Notes under the pieces: model-generated
What the model saw: the letters and a program-made list of their open reading frames with translations, nothing else
Database searches by the model: none
What the model was told of the DNA's origin: nothing
Assembly (NCBI GenBank): GCA_963847945.1
Contig: CAWKBX010000009.1
Coordinates: forward strand, 496,001-560,000
Length of the DNA stretch: 64,000 nucleotides
From: JANMJD01 sp963847945
GTDB taxonomy: Bacteria; Actinomycetota; Acidimicrobiia; Acidimicrobiales; Ilumatobacteraceae
Reading direction: 5' to 3'
Part shown: piece after piece, positions 43,069-51,444 of the stretch
How the letters are laid out: every line of letters begins with the position of its first letter
How positions within the stretch are numbered: position 1 is the first letter of the stretch
Translations under genes and position numbers: made by a program

Positions 43069-44571
43069 TCAGGTCAGTTCGCGGCGCAGGAGCTTGCCGC
43101 CGAGCCCGCGGGGAAGCTCGTCGACAAACAGGATCTTGTTCGGGCACTTGTAGCGGGCCAGATTGTCGGCGCAGTGGGCGATCAGTTGCTCCTCGTCGAG
43201 ATGCACGCCAGCCTCGGCCACCACATACGCCTTGACCGCCTCCCCACTGTGGGGATGCGGTACCCCGACCACGGCCACCTCGGCGACACCCGAGTGTTCG
43301 GCGAGGATCTCTTCGACCTCGGCCGGGTAGACGTTGAAGCCCGACACGATGATCAGGTCTTTCGCCCGGTCGACGAGGTACAGGTAGCCGTCGTCGTCGG
43401 AGACGGCGATGTCACCGGTGCGCAGCCAACCGTCGGCGGTCAACGCCCGGGCCGTGGCGTCGGGGTCGCCGAGGTAGCCGAGAAAGATGTTCGGGCCGCG
43501 CAACCAGATTTCACCTGCATCGCCACGAAGTACGTCGTCGCCCTGCTCGTCGACCAGGCGGATCTCGATGCCGTCGAGTACCTTGCCGATCGAGCCCGGC
43601 CTCGGCGGAATGCCCGACGCCGAGGTGACCGACGGCGATGCTTCGGTGAGGCCGTACCCCTCGCTCACCGTCACCCCGAACAGGTCGTGCACCCTCGACG
43701 CCGCCAGCTCGGGCAGCTTGGCGGCACCGCTGAAGGCGAGGCGCACCGTCGACAGGGCATCGGCCGGCGCGTCGGCGAACATCGACCACGAGACCCACAT
43801 CGGTGGCGCCCCGGGGACGACCGTCACGCCTCGTTCGGCGATCGTGTCGAGGGCGGTCGCCGGGTCGAATCGCTGGGCGAGCACGACCGTCGCCCCGAGC
43901 TGCAAACTCAGCCCGAGCACCACGTTGAGCCCGAAGATGTGATGCAACGGCAGCACGCAGTAGATCACGTCGGTCGGCAGGATTTTCTCGGGGGCGGTCT
44001 GCGCCTGGGCCAGATTGGCGAGCAGATTGCCATGGCTGAGCATCGCGGCGCGGGGCGATCCGGCGGTTCCGCTGGTGAAGATCAACACGGCGAGATCGTT
44101 GTCGCGGACATCGGTGATCGCTGGAGCGTCGCCGTCGCCGTCGAGCACCGCGTCGAACGCCACCGCACCGTTGATGGCCTGGCCTTCGGTGACGATGACG
44201 TTCGGAATCGTTACGGCAACGGCGGCGTCGATGGCCTGCCACGCGGCGACAGCCACCGGTTCGAGGACGATGGCCTGCGGGGTCACGACCGCCAGCTCGC
44301 GTTCGAGTTCCGGCGCGGGACTGGTGGGATTGAGCGGCACGACCACCGCCCCAACCCCCAGCGCGCCGAGATAACTGACCACGAAGTGGACCCCGTTACC
44401 ACAGGCAACGGCTACCCGGTCGCCCCGCACGATCCCCATCGCCATCAGCGCCCGACGCATCGCCGCAACCTGGTTGCGTAGCTCGCCGTATGTCGTCGGC
44501 ACGCCGCGGCTGATCAACGCCACACGATCGGCGGGGTGATCATCGATGAGGTGGGCGAGGTTCACGAGCAC
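43069..44571 (-). CDS. AMP-forming acyl-CoA synthetase (long-chain fatty-acid-CoA ligase family)
   Basis: The 500-residue ANL-superfamily enzyme activates a carboxylic acid through an acyl-adenylate and transfers it to CoA. It shows the P-loop-like IFTSGTAGSPRAAMLSHGN (about 169-187), the acyl-AMP motif EGYGLTEASPSV (about 312-323), the TGD motif GWLRTGDIAVSDDDGYLYLV, hinge RAKDLIIVSGFNVYPAEVEE and the catalytic C-terminal Lys in LPRGLGGKLLRREL. The substrate is not predictable; length suits medium/long-chain ligases. It starts at a GTG after an AAGGA SD, 14 nt downstream of a tiny membrane ORF. Confidence 0.92.
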   Translation of the reverse strand: MLVNLAHLIDDHPADRVALISRGVPTTYGELRNQVAAMRRALMAMGIVRGDRVAVACGNGVHFVVSYLGALGVGAVVVPLNPTSPAPELERELAVVTPQAIVLEPVAVAAWQAIDAAVAVTIPNVIVTEGQAINGAVAFDAVLDGDGDAPAITDVRDNDLAVLIFTSGTAGSPRAAMLSHGNLLANLAQAQTAPEKILPTDVIYCVLPLHHIFGLNVVLGLSLQLGATVVLAQRFDPATALDTIAERGVTVVPGAPPMWVSWSMFADAPADALSTVRLAFSGAAKLPELAASRVHDLFGVTVSEGYGLTEASPSVTSASGIPPRPGSIGKVLDGIEIRLVDEQGDDVLRGDAGEIWLRGPNIFLGYLGDPDATARALTADGWLRTGDIAVSDDDGYLYLVDRAKDLIIVSGFNVYPAEVEEILAEHSGVAEVAVVGVPHPHSGEAVKAYVVAEAGVHLDEEQLIAHCADNLARYKCPNKILFVDELPRGLGGKLLRRELT

Positions 44572-44585
44572 CGTTCCTTGCGTCG

Positions 44586-44672
44586 TTACCGAATGATCAG
44601 GAGTTGGATCATGGCCGCGCCGAGGATGATCAACATCAGCAGAGCAATCGTCAGGGTTGTCGCCGGGCGCAC
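44586..44672 (-). CDS. predicted 28-residue single-pass membrane microprotein
   Basis: A GTG-initiated 28-codon frame fills the gap between the SAM hydrolase stop (44683) and the ligase start (44571). Its translation begins MRPATTLTIALLML and ends AAMIQLLIIR. It is almost entirely one hydrophobic helix, with Arg after the start and Arg at the end. All three genes are same-strand with 10-14 nt gaps, which supports an operon. No Shine-Dalgarno is visible and there is no homologue I can name, so translation is unproven. It may modulate a neighbour membrane partner. Confidence 0.45.
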   Translation of the reverse strand: MRPATTLTIALLMLIILGAAMIQLLIIR

Positions 44673-44682
44673 GAGAGCGAGG

Positions 44683-45552
44683 CTAGCGCTGGATGCGCAG
44701 CTGCACGGGCGTGCTGGGCGCATCGATGTCGGCGGTCGGTTGGAGGATCACCTGATCGGTCACGCCGAGCTTCATCTCCGCCGCGGCGGAGAACCGGTCG
44801 ATGGCGATCGCCAGCATCCCATACGAATCGAGCACCAGCCCGGGGGCCGATGACGGCAGACTGGCGAATGCGCCAACGACGGGCATCGAGCGGATGTGAT
44901 CGCCGACCTGCACCCGTACTCGGTCACCCCAGCCCGGCCCCCATTCCTCATCAAGATCCGACGGGCCGACGTTGAGTTGAGCGTTGCCGTAGTGGTCGAT
45001 CCACATCACCTCACAGACGAGCACGCCTTGCTCGGTCCGGGGGAGTGGCACCACCGACGGCAACAGCAGGCCGGCATCGATCTCGGTACCTACCGCGGTC
45101 AGATCGGCGCCGTTGCACAGATGCGCAGCGACCGGGGCGAAGATGTCACGCCCGGCAAACGTCGCCCCCACCGCTTCCAGGTGGAACTCGGGATTGTCGA
45201 GTACCACGGCCCGCTCCGCCCCACCGGTCATCGCCACTGCGGGAGCCAACAAGCCGTTGTCGGGACCGATGAGGATGCCTTCACCGCCGGCCACCTCGAT
45301 GGCGATCGCCCGTCGTGTGGTGCCGACCCCGGGGTCGACAACTGCCAACACAACACCCGAGGGGAGGTACTGCACGCTCCGGGCGAGAGTGAGTGCTCCG
45401 GCGCGGATGTCAAACGCCGGGACGTGGTGGGTGAGGTCGATGAACCCCACGTGCGGCGCGAGCTCCCGCACCACCGCTTTGACGACGCCAACGAACTCGT
45501 CGACCGTGCCGTAGTCGGTCATGAAGGTGATCGTGTCGAATCGGCGGCCCAC
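44683..45552 (-). CDS. SAM hydrolase (SAM hydroxide adenosyltransferase, DUF62/chlorinase-like family)
   Basis: The 289-residue enzyme is of the family that includes fluorinase and chlorinase. Most members hydrolyse S-adenosylmethionine to adenosine and methionine. Visible signatures are FMTDYGTVDEFVGVVKAVV (about 10-28), DLTHHVPAFDIRAGA, the VVDPGVGTTRRAIAIE segment with the conserved Asp and Arg of the D-R-H water-activating triad, the His in GRDIFAPVAAHLCNGADL and a C-terminal beta domain (WIDHYGNAQLNV). Having the D-R-H triad indicates hydrolase rather than halogenase. A structured, GNRA-capped leader precedes it. Confidence 0.9.
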   Translation of the reverse strand: MGRRFDTITFMTDYGTVDEFVGVVKAVVRELAPHVGFIDLTHHVPAFDIRAGALTLARSVQYLPSGVVLAVVDPGVGTTRRAIAIEVAGGEGILIGPDNGLLAPAVAMTGGAERAVVLDNPEFHLEAVGATFAGRDIFAPVAAHLCNGADLTAVGTEIDAGLLLPSVVPLPRTEQGVLVCEVMWIDHYGNAQLNVGPSDLDEEWGPGWGDRVRVQVGDHIRSMPVVGAFASLPSSAPGLVLDSYGMLAIAIDRFSAAAEMKLGVTDQVILQPTADIDAPSTPVQLRIQR

Positions 45553-45587
45553 GTGGCGCAGCGTAACTGGTCACCTCGCTGACCGTC

Positions 45588-45735
45588 CCAGCCCCTGGCC
45601 GGCCCCCGGGCTGGCCTCGCCCCGACCCCAGACGCGAACAAGGCCGGTACCAACCCCCCGATGGTACCGACCTCGCCGGCGCTGCCCTTGCGGGCGCGTC
45701 CCCGGTTGGTTCACAACCGGTGGGCCTTGCGACCT
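45588..45735 (-). ncRNA. candidate structured RNA / 5' leader of the SAM hydrolase gene
   Basis: Minus-strand RNA could form five successive hairpins. These are GGTC-GCAA-GGCC (45733-45722); CCGGTTG-tgaac-CAACCGG (45720-45702 region); GCCC-GCAA-GGGC (45696-45685 region); a 10-bp stem GGTCGGTACC/GGTACCGGCC with a G6 loop (45672-45642); and CCAGCCC/GGGCTGG (45614-45588). Two are capped by GCAA (GNRA) tetraloops only on this strand. Two stems carry G-U wobbles here that would be C-A mismatches on the other strand, which favours minus-strand transcription. A promoter-like AT-rich stretch with TACCTT lies just upstream (about 45750). No Rfam family is recognised. Confidence 0.4.
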
Positions 45736-45810
45736 GTCGATCAAGGTAACGCAAATCACATGGGTGAGAAAAGGGTCACGTCCGAGAAATCACTGAAATG
45801 CGATTCAGGC

Positions 45811-46635
45811 TCAGCTCTTTTCGCGCTCTGCGCCGATAGACCGGCCACGTTCCGTAGCGGCAGAGACTGCGGCGAGAAAGGCGGCGCGCACACCGCGGTC
45901 CTCCAAGGCCTGTAAGCCCGCAGCAGTAGTTCCGCCGGGCGAGGTCACATTCGCCCGCAACACCTCGGGAAGCTCGCCGCTTTCCGCGAGCAGTTTGGCG
46001 GAACCGACGAGGAGCTGCGTCACCATCTGGCGGGCCGTGGCGCGGGGCAGACCGACGAGCACGCCACCTTCGATGAGTGCCTCGGCAACCAGCATCACGT
46101 ACGCCGGGCCGGAGCCGGCAAGGCCGGTCACAGCGTCGAGGAGCCGTTCGGGGACGACGTCGACCGTGCCCACCGCGCTGAGGATCTCGCGCGCCCACTG
46201 CAGATCGTCCTCGTCGGCTGTCGTGCCCGGCGAGATCGCCGACGCCCCTGCACCGACCAGCGCCGGCGTATTGGGCATCGAACGAACCACCCGCACGTTC
46301 GGCCCGGCTGCCGCCTCCAACGCCGGAATCGTCACCCCTGCGGCGATCGACAACAACCGCTCGGCGCCGGCGGCCGCGGCAAGCGCACAGGCCGCAGGGA
46401 CATCGTGCGGCTTCACGGCGATCAGCGCGGCCCGGCACGGCGGGATCACATCGGTGATCGTCACCCCGGGATACCGCTCGGCGAGTACAGCTCGGCGCGG
46501 GGCGATGATCTCGACCACCGCCAACTCCTCGGGAGCAGCCCAGCCCGCCTTGATCAGCCCGGCAAGCAATGCCTCTCCCATGTTGCCCCCGCCGACGAGG
46601 GCGAGGGTGAACGGTGATGATCGAGGTGCAGCCAT
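45811..46635 (-). CDS. proC: pyrroline-5-carboxylate reductase
   Basis: The 274-residue enzyme reduces pyrroline-5-carboxylate to proline with NAD(P)H. It has an N-terminal Rossmann motif LALVGGGNMGEALLAGLI (about 10-27), AVKPHDVPA, SIAAGVTIPALEAA, VRSMPNTPALVGAGAS (about 115-130), DAVTGLAGSGPAYVMLVAEA (about 165-184) and the C-terminal RANVTSPGGTTAAGL signature. All family landmarks are present. It is upstream of the SAM hydrolase on the same strand with a 258-nt structured gap. Confidence 0.96.
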   Translation of the reverse strand: MAAPRSSPFTLALVGGGNMGEALLAGLIKAGWAAPEELAVVEIIAPRRAVLAERYPGVTITDVIPPCRAALIAVKPHDVPAACALAAAAGAERLLSIAAGVTIPALEAAAGPNVRVVRSMPNTPALVGAGASAISPGTTADEDDLQWAREILSAVGTVDVVPERLLDAVTGLAGSGPAYVMLVAEALIEGGVLVGLPRATARQMVTQLLVGSAKLLAESGELPEVLRANVTSPGGTTAAGLQALEDRGVRAAFLAAVSAATERGRSIGAEREKS

Positions 46636-46674
46636 CGGCTCACCGTAGTTCGGTGCGCCCCAACGTTCCCCTGG

Positions 46675-47619
46675 TCAGCCGGACGCCGTCGAGTCGCCGA
46701 GATTGAACGTGACACCGGTCAAGCGTTCCGAGGCGGTCCAGAGGCGTTCGGCGTCGCCGGTGTTCTGCGAGCGGGCGTTGGACACGACCTTGACGGGGTG
46801 GCCGCGGGACTCCCCGAACTTGTCGGGGCCGAAGTAGTCGCCACCCTTCGCTTGGGAATCAACCGCAGCTCGCAGGGTCGGCAATGCGCCCATCTTGGCG
46901 GGCTGCATCGCCAGCATGATCGCCGGGCGCAGGATCGCGGCGACCTTGCCGGCAAACCCGTGCGACGGTGTCCCCAGGCCCGTACGCGCCCCGCCGGGAT
47001 GGGCCGCGACCACGATCGTGGTGGCGCGCGCCCGCTCCAGACGACGCTGCAGCTCGTAGGCGAACAGCAGATTGGCCAGCTTGCTGCGACCATAGGCCCC
47101 CCACGCCTTGTACGACTTCTCCCACAACAGATCGTCGAAGTCCATCTTGCCGAACTTGTGGGCATTGCTGGCCACGACGACGACGCGAGACTCGGGCGTT
47201 GCAATCACCCGGTCGAGCAGCAGCCCGGTCCAGGCGAAGTGGCCGAGATGGTTGGTGCCGATCTGCATCTCGAACCCCTCGGCCGTGCGTAGATGCGGCA
47301 TCGCCATCACCCCGGCGTTGTTGATCAACATATGCACGTGCTCGTGCTCGGCCAACACCGCGTCGGCCGCGGCATGCACCGAGCCGAGCGACGCGAGGTC
47401 GAGATCGACGATCGACACCCGACCACGGGGCTTGAGCGCGTCGATGCGGGCCTTGGCATCGTCGGCCTTCGCCCGCGTTCGGCACGCCATCACCACGTGT
47501 GCGCCGTGCTGGGCAAGGGCGCGGGCGGTGTCCCAACCGATGCCGCTATTGGCCCCGGTGATCACGGCCACCTTGCCCGACTGGTCGGGAATGCTCTGCT
47601 CGTCCCAGTGTTTGGCCAT
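46675..47619 (-). CDS. short-chain dehydrogenase/reductase, retinol dehydrogenase-like
   Basis: The 314-residue SDR has the cofactor motif TGANSGIGWDTARALAQHG (about 21-39), an NADP-preferring ACRTRAKADDA segment, NNAGVMAMP (about 100-108), NHLGHFAWTGLLL and catalytic Tyr/Lys in WGAYGRSKLANLLFAYEL (Y-x-x-x-K, YGRSK, about 175-179). Closest in style to the retinol dehydrogenase/protochlorophyllide-like SDRs widespread in actinobacteria; substrate unknown. Divergent from the kinase gene 63 nt away. Confidence 0.92.
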   Translation of the reverse strand: MAKHWDEQSIPDQSGKVAVITGANSGIGWDTARALAQHGAHVVMACRTRAKADDAKARIDALKPRGRVSIVDLDLASLGSVHAAADAVLAEHEHVHMLINNAGVMAMPHLRTAEGFEMQIGTNHLGHFAWTGLLLDRVIATPESRVVVVASNAHKFGKMDFDDLLWEKSYKAWGAYGRSKLANLLFAYELQRRLERARATTIVVAAHPGGARTGLGTPSHGFAGKVAAILRPAIMLAMQPAKMGALPTLRAAVDSQAKGGDYFGPDKFGESRGHPVKVVSNARSQNTGDAERLWTASERLTGVTFNLGDSTASG

Positions 47620-47682
47620 CGGGTGAACCTACTGGCGCGTTCGGCCACCGAGACTCGAACGGGCGCGTATAGTCGCCGATCA

Positions 47683-48306
47683 ATGCCGCGGTACATCGTC
47701 GTTTCGGGCCTCCCGGGGAGTGGCAAGTCGACCCTTGGCCGCCAACTCGCGACCGATTTTCGTCTTCCTTGCAGCCCAACGGGCGATCGGGGCGCGGACC
47801 GTCTCATATGTGGGACTCACCGCGCCCAGACGGAGAAGTCGCCCTCGTCCGAGAAAGCCAACGACCTACTGGTACTCGACAAGGACGACCTGCTTGAAGC
47901 CCTATTCGTGGATAGGACTGCGGTCTCGCCTGAGGTCCGTTCGAGGTTGAGTCGCCAAGCTGATGCCCAGTTCCAGCGCGCCGCACAGCACGCCGGGGCT
48001 GGCATCCTTATCTCGTTCTGGCGACACCCCGGGTTGTCGACGACATCGGGAACACCAAGTGAATGGTTGCTCGACCTCCCCGATGTCGTCGAGGTGTACT
48101 GCGACTGCTCGCCCGCCGCCGCCGCCCGCCGGTTCCAGCACCGCGTTCGGCATCCAGCCCATGGCGACACGGGCAAGACGTACGATCAGCTCATCGAACA
48201 GTTCACGGCGCTCGCTCGGCTCGGACCGCTCGGTGTCGCCCCCGTCATCAGGGTCGACACCGAATCCGCCATTGACGCCGCTGCCGTCTGGGCCCGGATC
48301 TACTGA
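47683..48306 (+). CDS. P-loop AAA-type kinase, function uncertain
   Basis: The 207-residue protein begins PRYIVVSGLPGSGKSTLGRQ, a clear Walker A, followed by LLVLDKDDLLEALF, which resembles the D-D segment of zeta-toxin/APS-kinase-type P-loop kinases. It ends with a CDCSPAAAARRFQHR helix and a C-terminal VIRVDTES strand. Residues about 25-60 form an unusual Ser/Arg-rich insertion between the P-loop helix and the next strand. Small-molecule phosphorylation is likely. The HIT-domain gene starts 2 nt after its stop, so the pair probably acts together in nucleotide or phosphate metabolism. Confidence 0.7.
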   Translation: MPRYIVVSGLPGSGKSTLGRQLATDFRLPCSPTGDRGADRLICGTHRAQTEKSPSSEKANDLLVLDKDDLLEALFVDRTAVSPEVRSRLSRQADAQFQRAAQHAGAGILISFWRHPGLSTTSGTPSEWLLDLPDVVEVYCDCSPAAAARRFQHRVRHPAHGDTGKTYDQLIEQFTALARLGPLGVAPVIRVDTESAIDAAAVWARIY

Positions 48307-48308
48307 TC

Positions 48309-48800
48309 GTGGAGCTCTTCGACTGGCCCAGCGACTTTCTGACGAAGAAACGGGGCGAGAACTGTCCGCAATGCACCGCGGGACGGGTGGCCGAGACGGA
48401 GCATGGAGTTCGGTACTTCGCCGGTTCGGTTTCCGATGCCTACCTGCAGCGCGGCGGCCCGACGCTGGGGTACTCCGTGGTCGTCTTCCGCGGCCGCCAT
48501 GTCGGCGATCCGCAGTCGTTGACTGCCGCGGAACACGCTGCGTTCTGGTCGGAAGTCGGCATCGTCGCCCGAGCGCTCGAGACGGTCTTCGCTCCGATCC
48601 ACCTCAACTTCCAGATCCTCGGCAACCAGGATCCGCACGTCCACGTCCACATCGTGCCCCGATACAACCCCGACCCGGCGCCGTCGCTCCCTTTGCCGGC
48701 CGAGGCGTGGGCTGCGAGCTCGACGCTCTCGAGCGGGGAGCTCGCAGCCCAGATCTCGGCGCTCAGCCTCGCCGCACTCGACGATTCAGCGAAGTTGTAG
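48309..48800 (+). CDS. HIT-family nucleotide hydrolase/transferase
   Basis: The 163-residue protein carries the histidine triad HVHVHIVPRYNP (about 111-122). Upstream LGYSVVVFRGRHVGDPQ and LTAAEHAAFWSEVGIVARAL fit the HIT fold. A Cys pair (NCPQC, residues 19-22) near the start could bind zinc, as in some HIT proteins. The family hydrolyses or transfers nucleoside-5'-monophosphoryl groups. It follows the P-loop kinase gene by 2 nt, so the two are co-expressed. GTG start at 48309. Confidence 0.85.
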   Translation: MELFDWPSDFLTKKRGENCPQCTAGRVAETEHGVRYFAGSVSDAYLQRGGPTLGYSVVVFRGRHVGDPQSLTAAEHAAFWSEVGIVARALETVFAPIHLNFQILGNQDPHVHVHIVPRYNPDPAPSLPLPAEAWAASSTLSSGELAAQISALSLAALDDSAKL

Positions 48801-48815
48801 GTTCCGAGGGCAAAG

Positions 48816-49019
48816 GTGCGTTCGGAACAGGCCGAACTCGACGTGGCAACCCAGTCCGTGTCATTCGAAGCGTGCCCGGCCAAGGCACTCAACGGATACA
48901 TAGGTGGCCTCATCGTGACCGGGCCGTCGTGCATCACCCTAGACGTCACCAGCAGCCGGGGTTCCGAACAGATGCGGTTTCCCACCTCGGGAGCGGAGTG
49001 TCCGCCGACGGCGGAGTGA
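48816..49019 (+). CDS. small hypothetical protein, possibly a C-terminal fragment of an exported protein
   Basis: The 67-codon frame starts at a GTG, 15 nt after the HIT stop and in the same frame. It reads FEACPAKALNGYIGGLIVTG followed by CITLDVTSSRGSEQ and ends GAECPPTAE. That pattern (Cys, GGxIVTGP, Cys, LDV, closing Cys) resembles the final beta-domain of certain actinobacterial secreted lipoproteins. No signal peptide is present here. It may be a genuine small protein or a decayed fragment. Confidence 0.35.
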   Translation: MRSEQAELDVATQSVSFEACPAKALNGYIGGLIVTGPSCITLDVTSSRGSEQMRFPTSGAECPPTAE

Positions 49020-49040
49020 CGCGAGGCGCTCGCAACCCAA

Positions 49041-50213
49041 TCAGGTCGAGAGGCACATCTGCTCGACCAGCGCGGCGAGGAAGGTGTCGCAGCGAGCGAG
49101 TTGTTCGAGGGTGACGTATTCGTCGGGGCGATGGGCGACGGCGATGTCGCCGGGGCCGCAGATGACGACCGGGGCGCCCAGGGCGGCGGCGAATAGTCCG
49201 CCTTCGGTACCGAAGCCGAGGGGGATGCAGGATCCGGCGTCGGCGATGCGTTCGACCAGTTTGACCAGCGGATTCTCGGCGTCGGTGGCGAGGCCTGGAT
49301 AGCGGACGATCTCGGACACCGTAACCCCGCGACCAACGGAGCGCAGCACGTCGTCTTCGATCGCCAGCGCGGCGTGGACCGGGGCGAGAGCAACGTCTGG
49401 GTCGTGTTCGGCCGTGTGGCGGAGTTCGAACGACAGCCGACAGGTCTCGGCGATCACGTTCAGCCCGGTGCCGCCGTCGATCACGCCGCAGTTGACGGTG
49501 ACCTCCGGTTCGCCGCCCGCCGCATCGGCGACCGCCCGAGCACCCACTGCGTCGAGCGCGGCGATCACCCGGGCCGCGGATGAGATCGCCGAGGGGAGAC
49601 GGTACGAGAGGCTGGAGTGGCCAGCGGTTCCGTGGAACACCGTCTCATAGCCGACCTTGCCGAGATGGCGGTGACGGGGGTGCATCATCGTCGGCTCCCC
49701 GATCACGACGAGGGCGGACCTCACGGTCGGGTCGTGTGACAACCGGTCGAGTAGGTGGCGGACTCCGACGCAGCCCACCTCTTCGTCGAACGACAGGGCG
49801 ACGTGCAATGGAGCGGTCCACGCCACGTCGGCGAGCCGTTCGACTGTCGTCAACACCGAGGCGATGAAGCCCTTCATGTCGGCCGTGCCCCGGCCGAACA
49901 CGTCGCGACCCACGACCGTCGCCGTCCACGGATCGGTCGCCCAACCGGTCCCGGCGGGGACCACGTCGGAATGCCCCGACAGCAACAATCCACCGGGTTC
50001 CACCGGGCCGAACGAGGCGAGCACATTCGAGCAGCCCTCGATTCCGGGTCCACCGACGCGGGTGATCCGTCCGCCGAACGCGACCATGCGGTCGGCGACC
50101 CAGTCGATCAGCGCGGCATTGGGTGTACGGCTCTCGGTCGGGAAGGCAACCAACCGCGCCAAGGTAGAAACGGTAGAAGAGGTGGAAGAGGTGGAAACCG
50201 TCGGAGGGGACAT
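49041..50213 (-). CDS. argE: M20-family peptidase, acetylornithine deacetylase-like
   Basis: The 390-residue zinc hydrolase has the metal-binding GGLLLSGHSDVVPAG (His/Asp, about 73-87), GRGTADMKGFIASVL (about 109-123), SFDEEVGCVGVRHLL with the catalytic Glu-Glu, EPTMMHPRHRHLG and the C-terminal His in GDIAVAHRPDEYV. A dimerisation domain lies at about 180-290. Similarity to ArgE is the best call; other amidohydrolase substrates (succinyl-diaminopimelate) are possible. The N-terminus is a low-complexity Ser/Thr/Val stretch encoded by a 9-bp tandem repeat. The ATG at 50213 overlaps the rlmI-like stop by 1 base (ATGA-type junction). Confidence 0.85.
   Translation of the reverse strand: MSPPTVSTSSTSSTVSTLARLVAFPTESRTPNAALIDWVADRMVAFGGRITRVGGPGIEGCSNVLASFGPVEPGGLLLSGHSDVVPAGTGWATDPWTATVVGRDVFGRGTADMKGFIASVLTTVERLADVAWTAPLHVALSFDEEVGCVGVRHLLDRLSHDPTVRSALVVIGEPTMMHPRHRHLGKVGYETVFHGTAGHSSLSYRLPSAISSAARVIAALDAVGARAVADAAGGEPEVTVNCGVIDGGTGLNVIAETCRLSFELRHTAEHDPDVALAPVHAALAIEDDVLRSVGRGVTVSEIVRYPGLATDAENPLVKLVERIADAGSCIPLGFGTEGGLFAAALGAPVVICGPGDIAVAHRPDEYVTLEQLARCDTFLAALVEQMCLST
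50163..50198. repeat. 9-bp tandem repeat encoding Ser/Thr-rich N-terminus of the ArgE-like protein
   Basis: Four near-identical nonamers (GGTAGAAAC, GGTAGAAGA, GGTGGAAGA, GGTGGAAAC) encode the TVST/SSTSST segment near the start of the peptidase. The repeat keeps frame and could vary in copy number. Confidence 0.75.
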
Positions 50214-51424
50214 CACGCCACCTCGCAGATCAGGCCCTTGAGGTAGGCCGTCTCGGGGACCGACAGCAACACCGGGTGATCGCTGGCCTGGTGCAGCCGC
50301 CCGACGATCCGCACGTCGCGACGGGCATCGAGGGCCGCGCCGGCGACGACCTTCTGGAACAACGCCTCCTCGAGCAGCCCGGAGCACGAGAATGTGACCA
50401 GCAGTCCACCAGGTTCGAGGAGTTGGCAGGCGATCAGATTGATGTCTTTGTACGCCCGGGTCGCCTTGTCGAGGTTGCCCGAGTTGGTGACCAACTTGGG
50501 CGGGTCGAGAATGATCATCCCGAATCGTTCGCCCCGCGCCCGCAGGCGACGCAGGTCGGCGAAGACGTCGGCCTCGACCAGTTCCCCGGCCGGGCAAGCG
50601 TTCAGGCGCAGGTTCTGCGCGGCCATCGCCAGCGCCGGTCCCGACGAATCGATGCTCACCACCTCCGGCGCCCCGGCCCGCGAGGCGACCACCGAGAAGG
50701 CGCCGGTGTAGCAGAACGTATTGAGCACCCGGCGGCCCGCCGCGAGTTCTCCAACCGCCACCCGACTTTCGCGTTGGTCGAGATAGAGGCCGGTCTTGTG
50801 ACCAGCGCGCACGTCGACCAGATAGCGGGCGCCATCCTCGTGAATCTCCAGGTCCGCGGGAGGCTCGGTTCCGGCCAGCAGGCCGACGCGCGGCTCCAAA
50901 TCCTCCCGCGATCGGATGTCGACATCCGATCGCTCGTAGACGCCTTCGACGCCCGGCAAGCTCATCAACGCATCAGCGATCTCAGTTCGCCACCGGTCAG
51001 CTCCGGTCGTCGTCAACTCGACCACGATGATCGGGCCGTAGCGGTCGGCGATCAGGCCCGGCAGCCCGTCGGATTCCGAGAACACCAGTCGACACGCATC
51101 GGTCCGATCCGTCAGGCCGGCGCGACGAGCCGCCGCCGCATGGACCCGCCCGGTGATGAAGGACGAATCGATCGTGTCGGACTCCTCGAACGACCACACC
51201 CGTGCGACGATCTGCGACGCGGCGCTGTACGCGGCCCAGGCCAGGAACGAGCCATCACCGGTGACGACTCGAACGGTGTCGCCCGGTCCCGGCGACCCGG
51301 TGACCTTCTGGACGGCGCCGCTGAACACCCACGGGTGGCGACGGCGCAGCGACTTGTCCCGGCCGCCCTTGACGGTCAAGGTGGCCTTGACGGTCACGGT
51401 GGCGGTGTTCGACGGAGAAGACAT
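50213..51424 (-). CDS. rlmI: 23S rRNA (cytosine1962-C5)-methyltransferase-like protein (RlmI family)
   Basis: The 403-residue class I SAM methyltransferase has an N-terminal PUA domain (about 15-85: LRRRHPWVFSGAVQKVTGSP, DGSFLAWAAYSAASQIVARV), a linker with VFSESDGLPGLIADRYGPII (about 113-132) and a Rossmann methyltransferase domain. The latter contains KTGLYLDQRESR, RVLNTFCYTGAFSVVASRAG, the IILDPPKL motif with catalytic-loop residues, and the active-site Cys in VTFSCSGLLEEALF. Methylates C1962 of 23S rRNA in E. coli; the same site is assumed. Divergent from the exonuclease gene. Confidence 0.9.
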   Translation of the reverse strand: MSSPSNTATVTVKATLTVKGGRDKSLRRRHPWVFSGAVQKVTGSPGPGDTVRVVTGDGSFLAWAAYSAASQIVARVWSFEESDTIDSSFITGRVHAAAARRAGLTDRTDACRLVFSESDGLPGLIADRYGPIIVVELTTTGADRWRTEIADALMSLPGVEGVYERSDVDIRSREDLEPRVGLLAGTEPPADLEIHEDGARYLVDVRAGHKTGLYLDQRESRVAVGELAAGRRVLNTFCYTGAFSVVASRAGAPEVVSIDSSGPALAMAAQNLRLNACPAGELVEADVFADLRRLRARGERFGMIILDPPKLVTNSGNLDKATRAYKDINLIACQLLEPGGLLVTFSCSGLLEEALFQKVVAGAALDARRDVRIVGRLHQASDHPVLLSVPETAYLKGLICEVA

Positions 51425-51444
51425 TGTGGGCGAGACTAGGGACT

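Noticed and set aside
45588..45680. Resemblance of the plus strand to 6C RNA (hairpin loops with C5 and C6 runs)
   Set aside because: On the plus strand two stems would have C-A mismatches and the GNRA loops vanish; the minus strand gives the better fold, and the neighbourhood is not that of 6C RNA.
49041..50597. 518-codon reading of the ArgE-like gene
   Set aside because: The first 128 codons lie inside the rlmI gene in another frame and have no M20 similarity; the ATG at 50213 is the sensible start.
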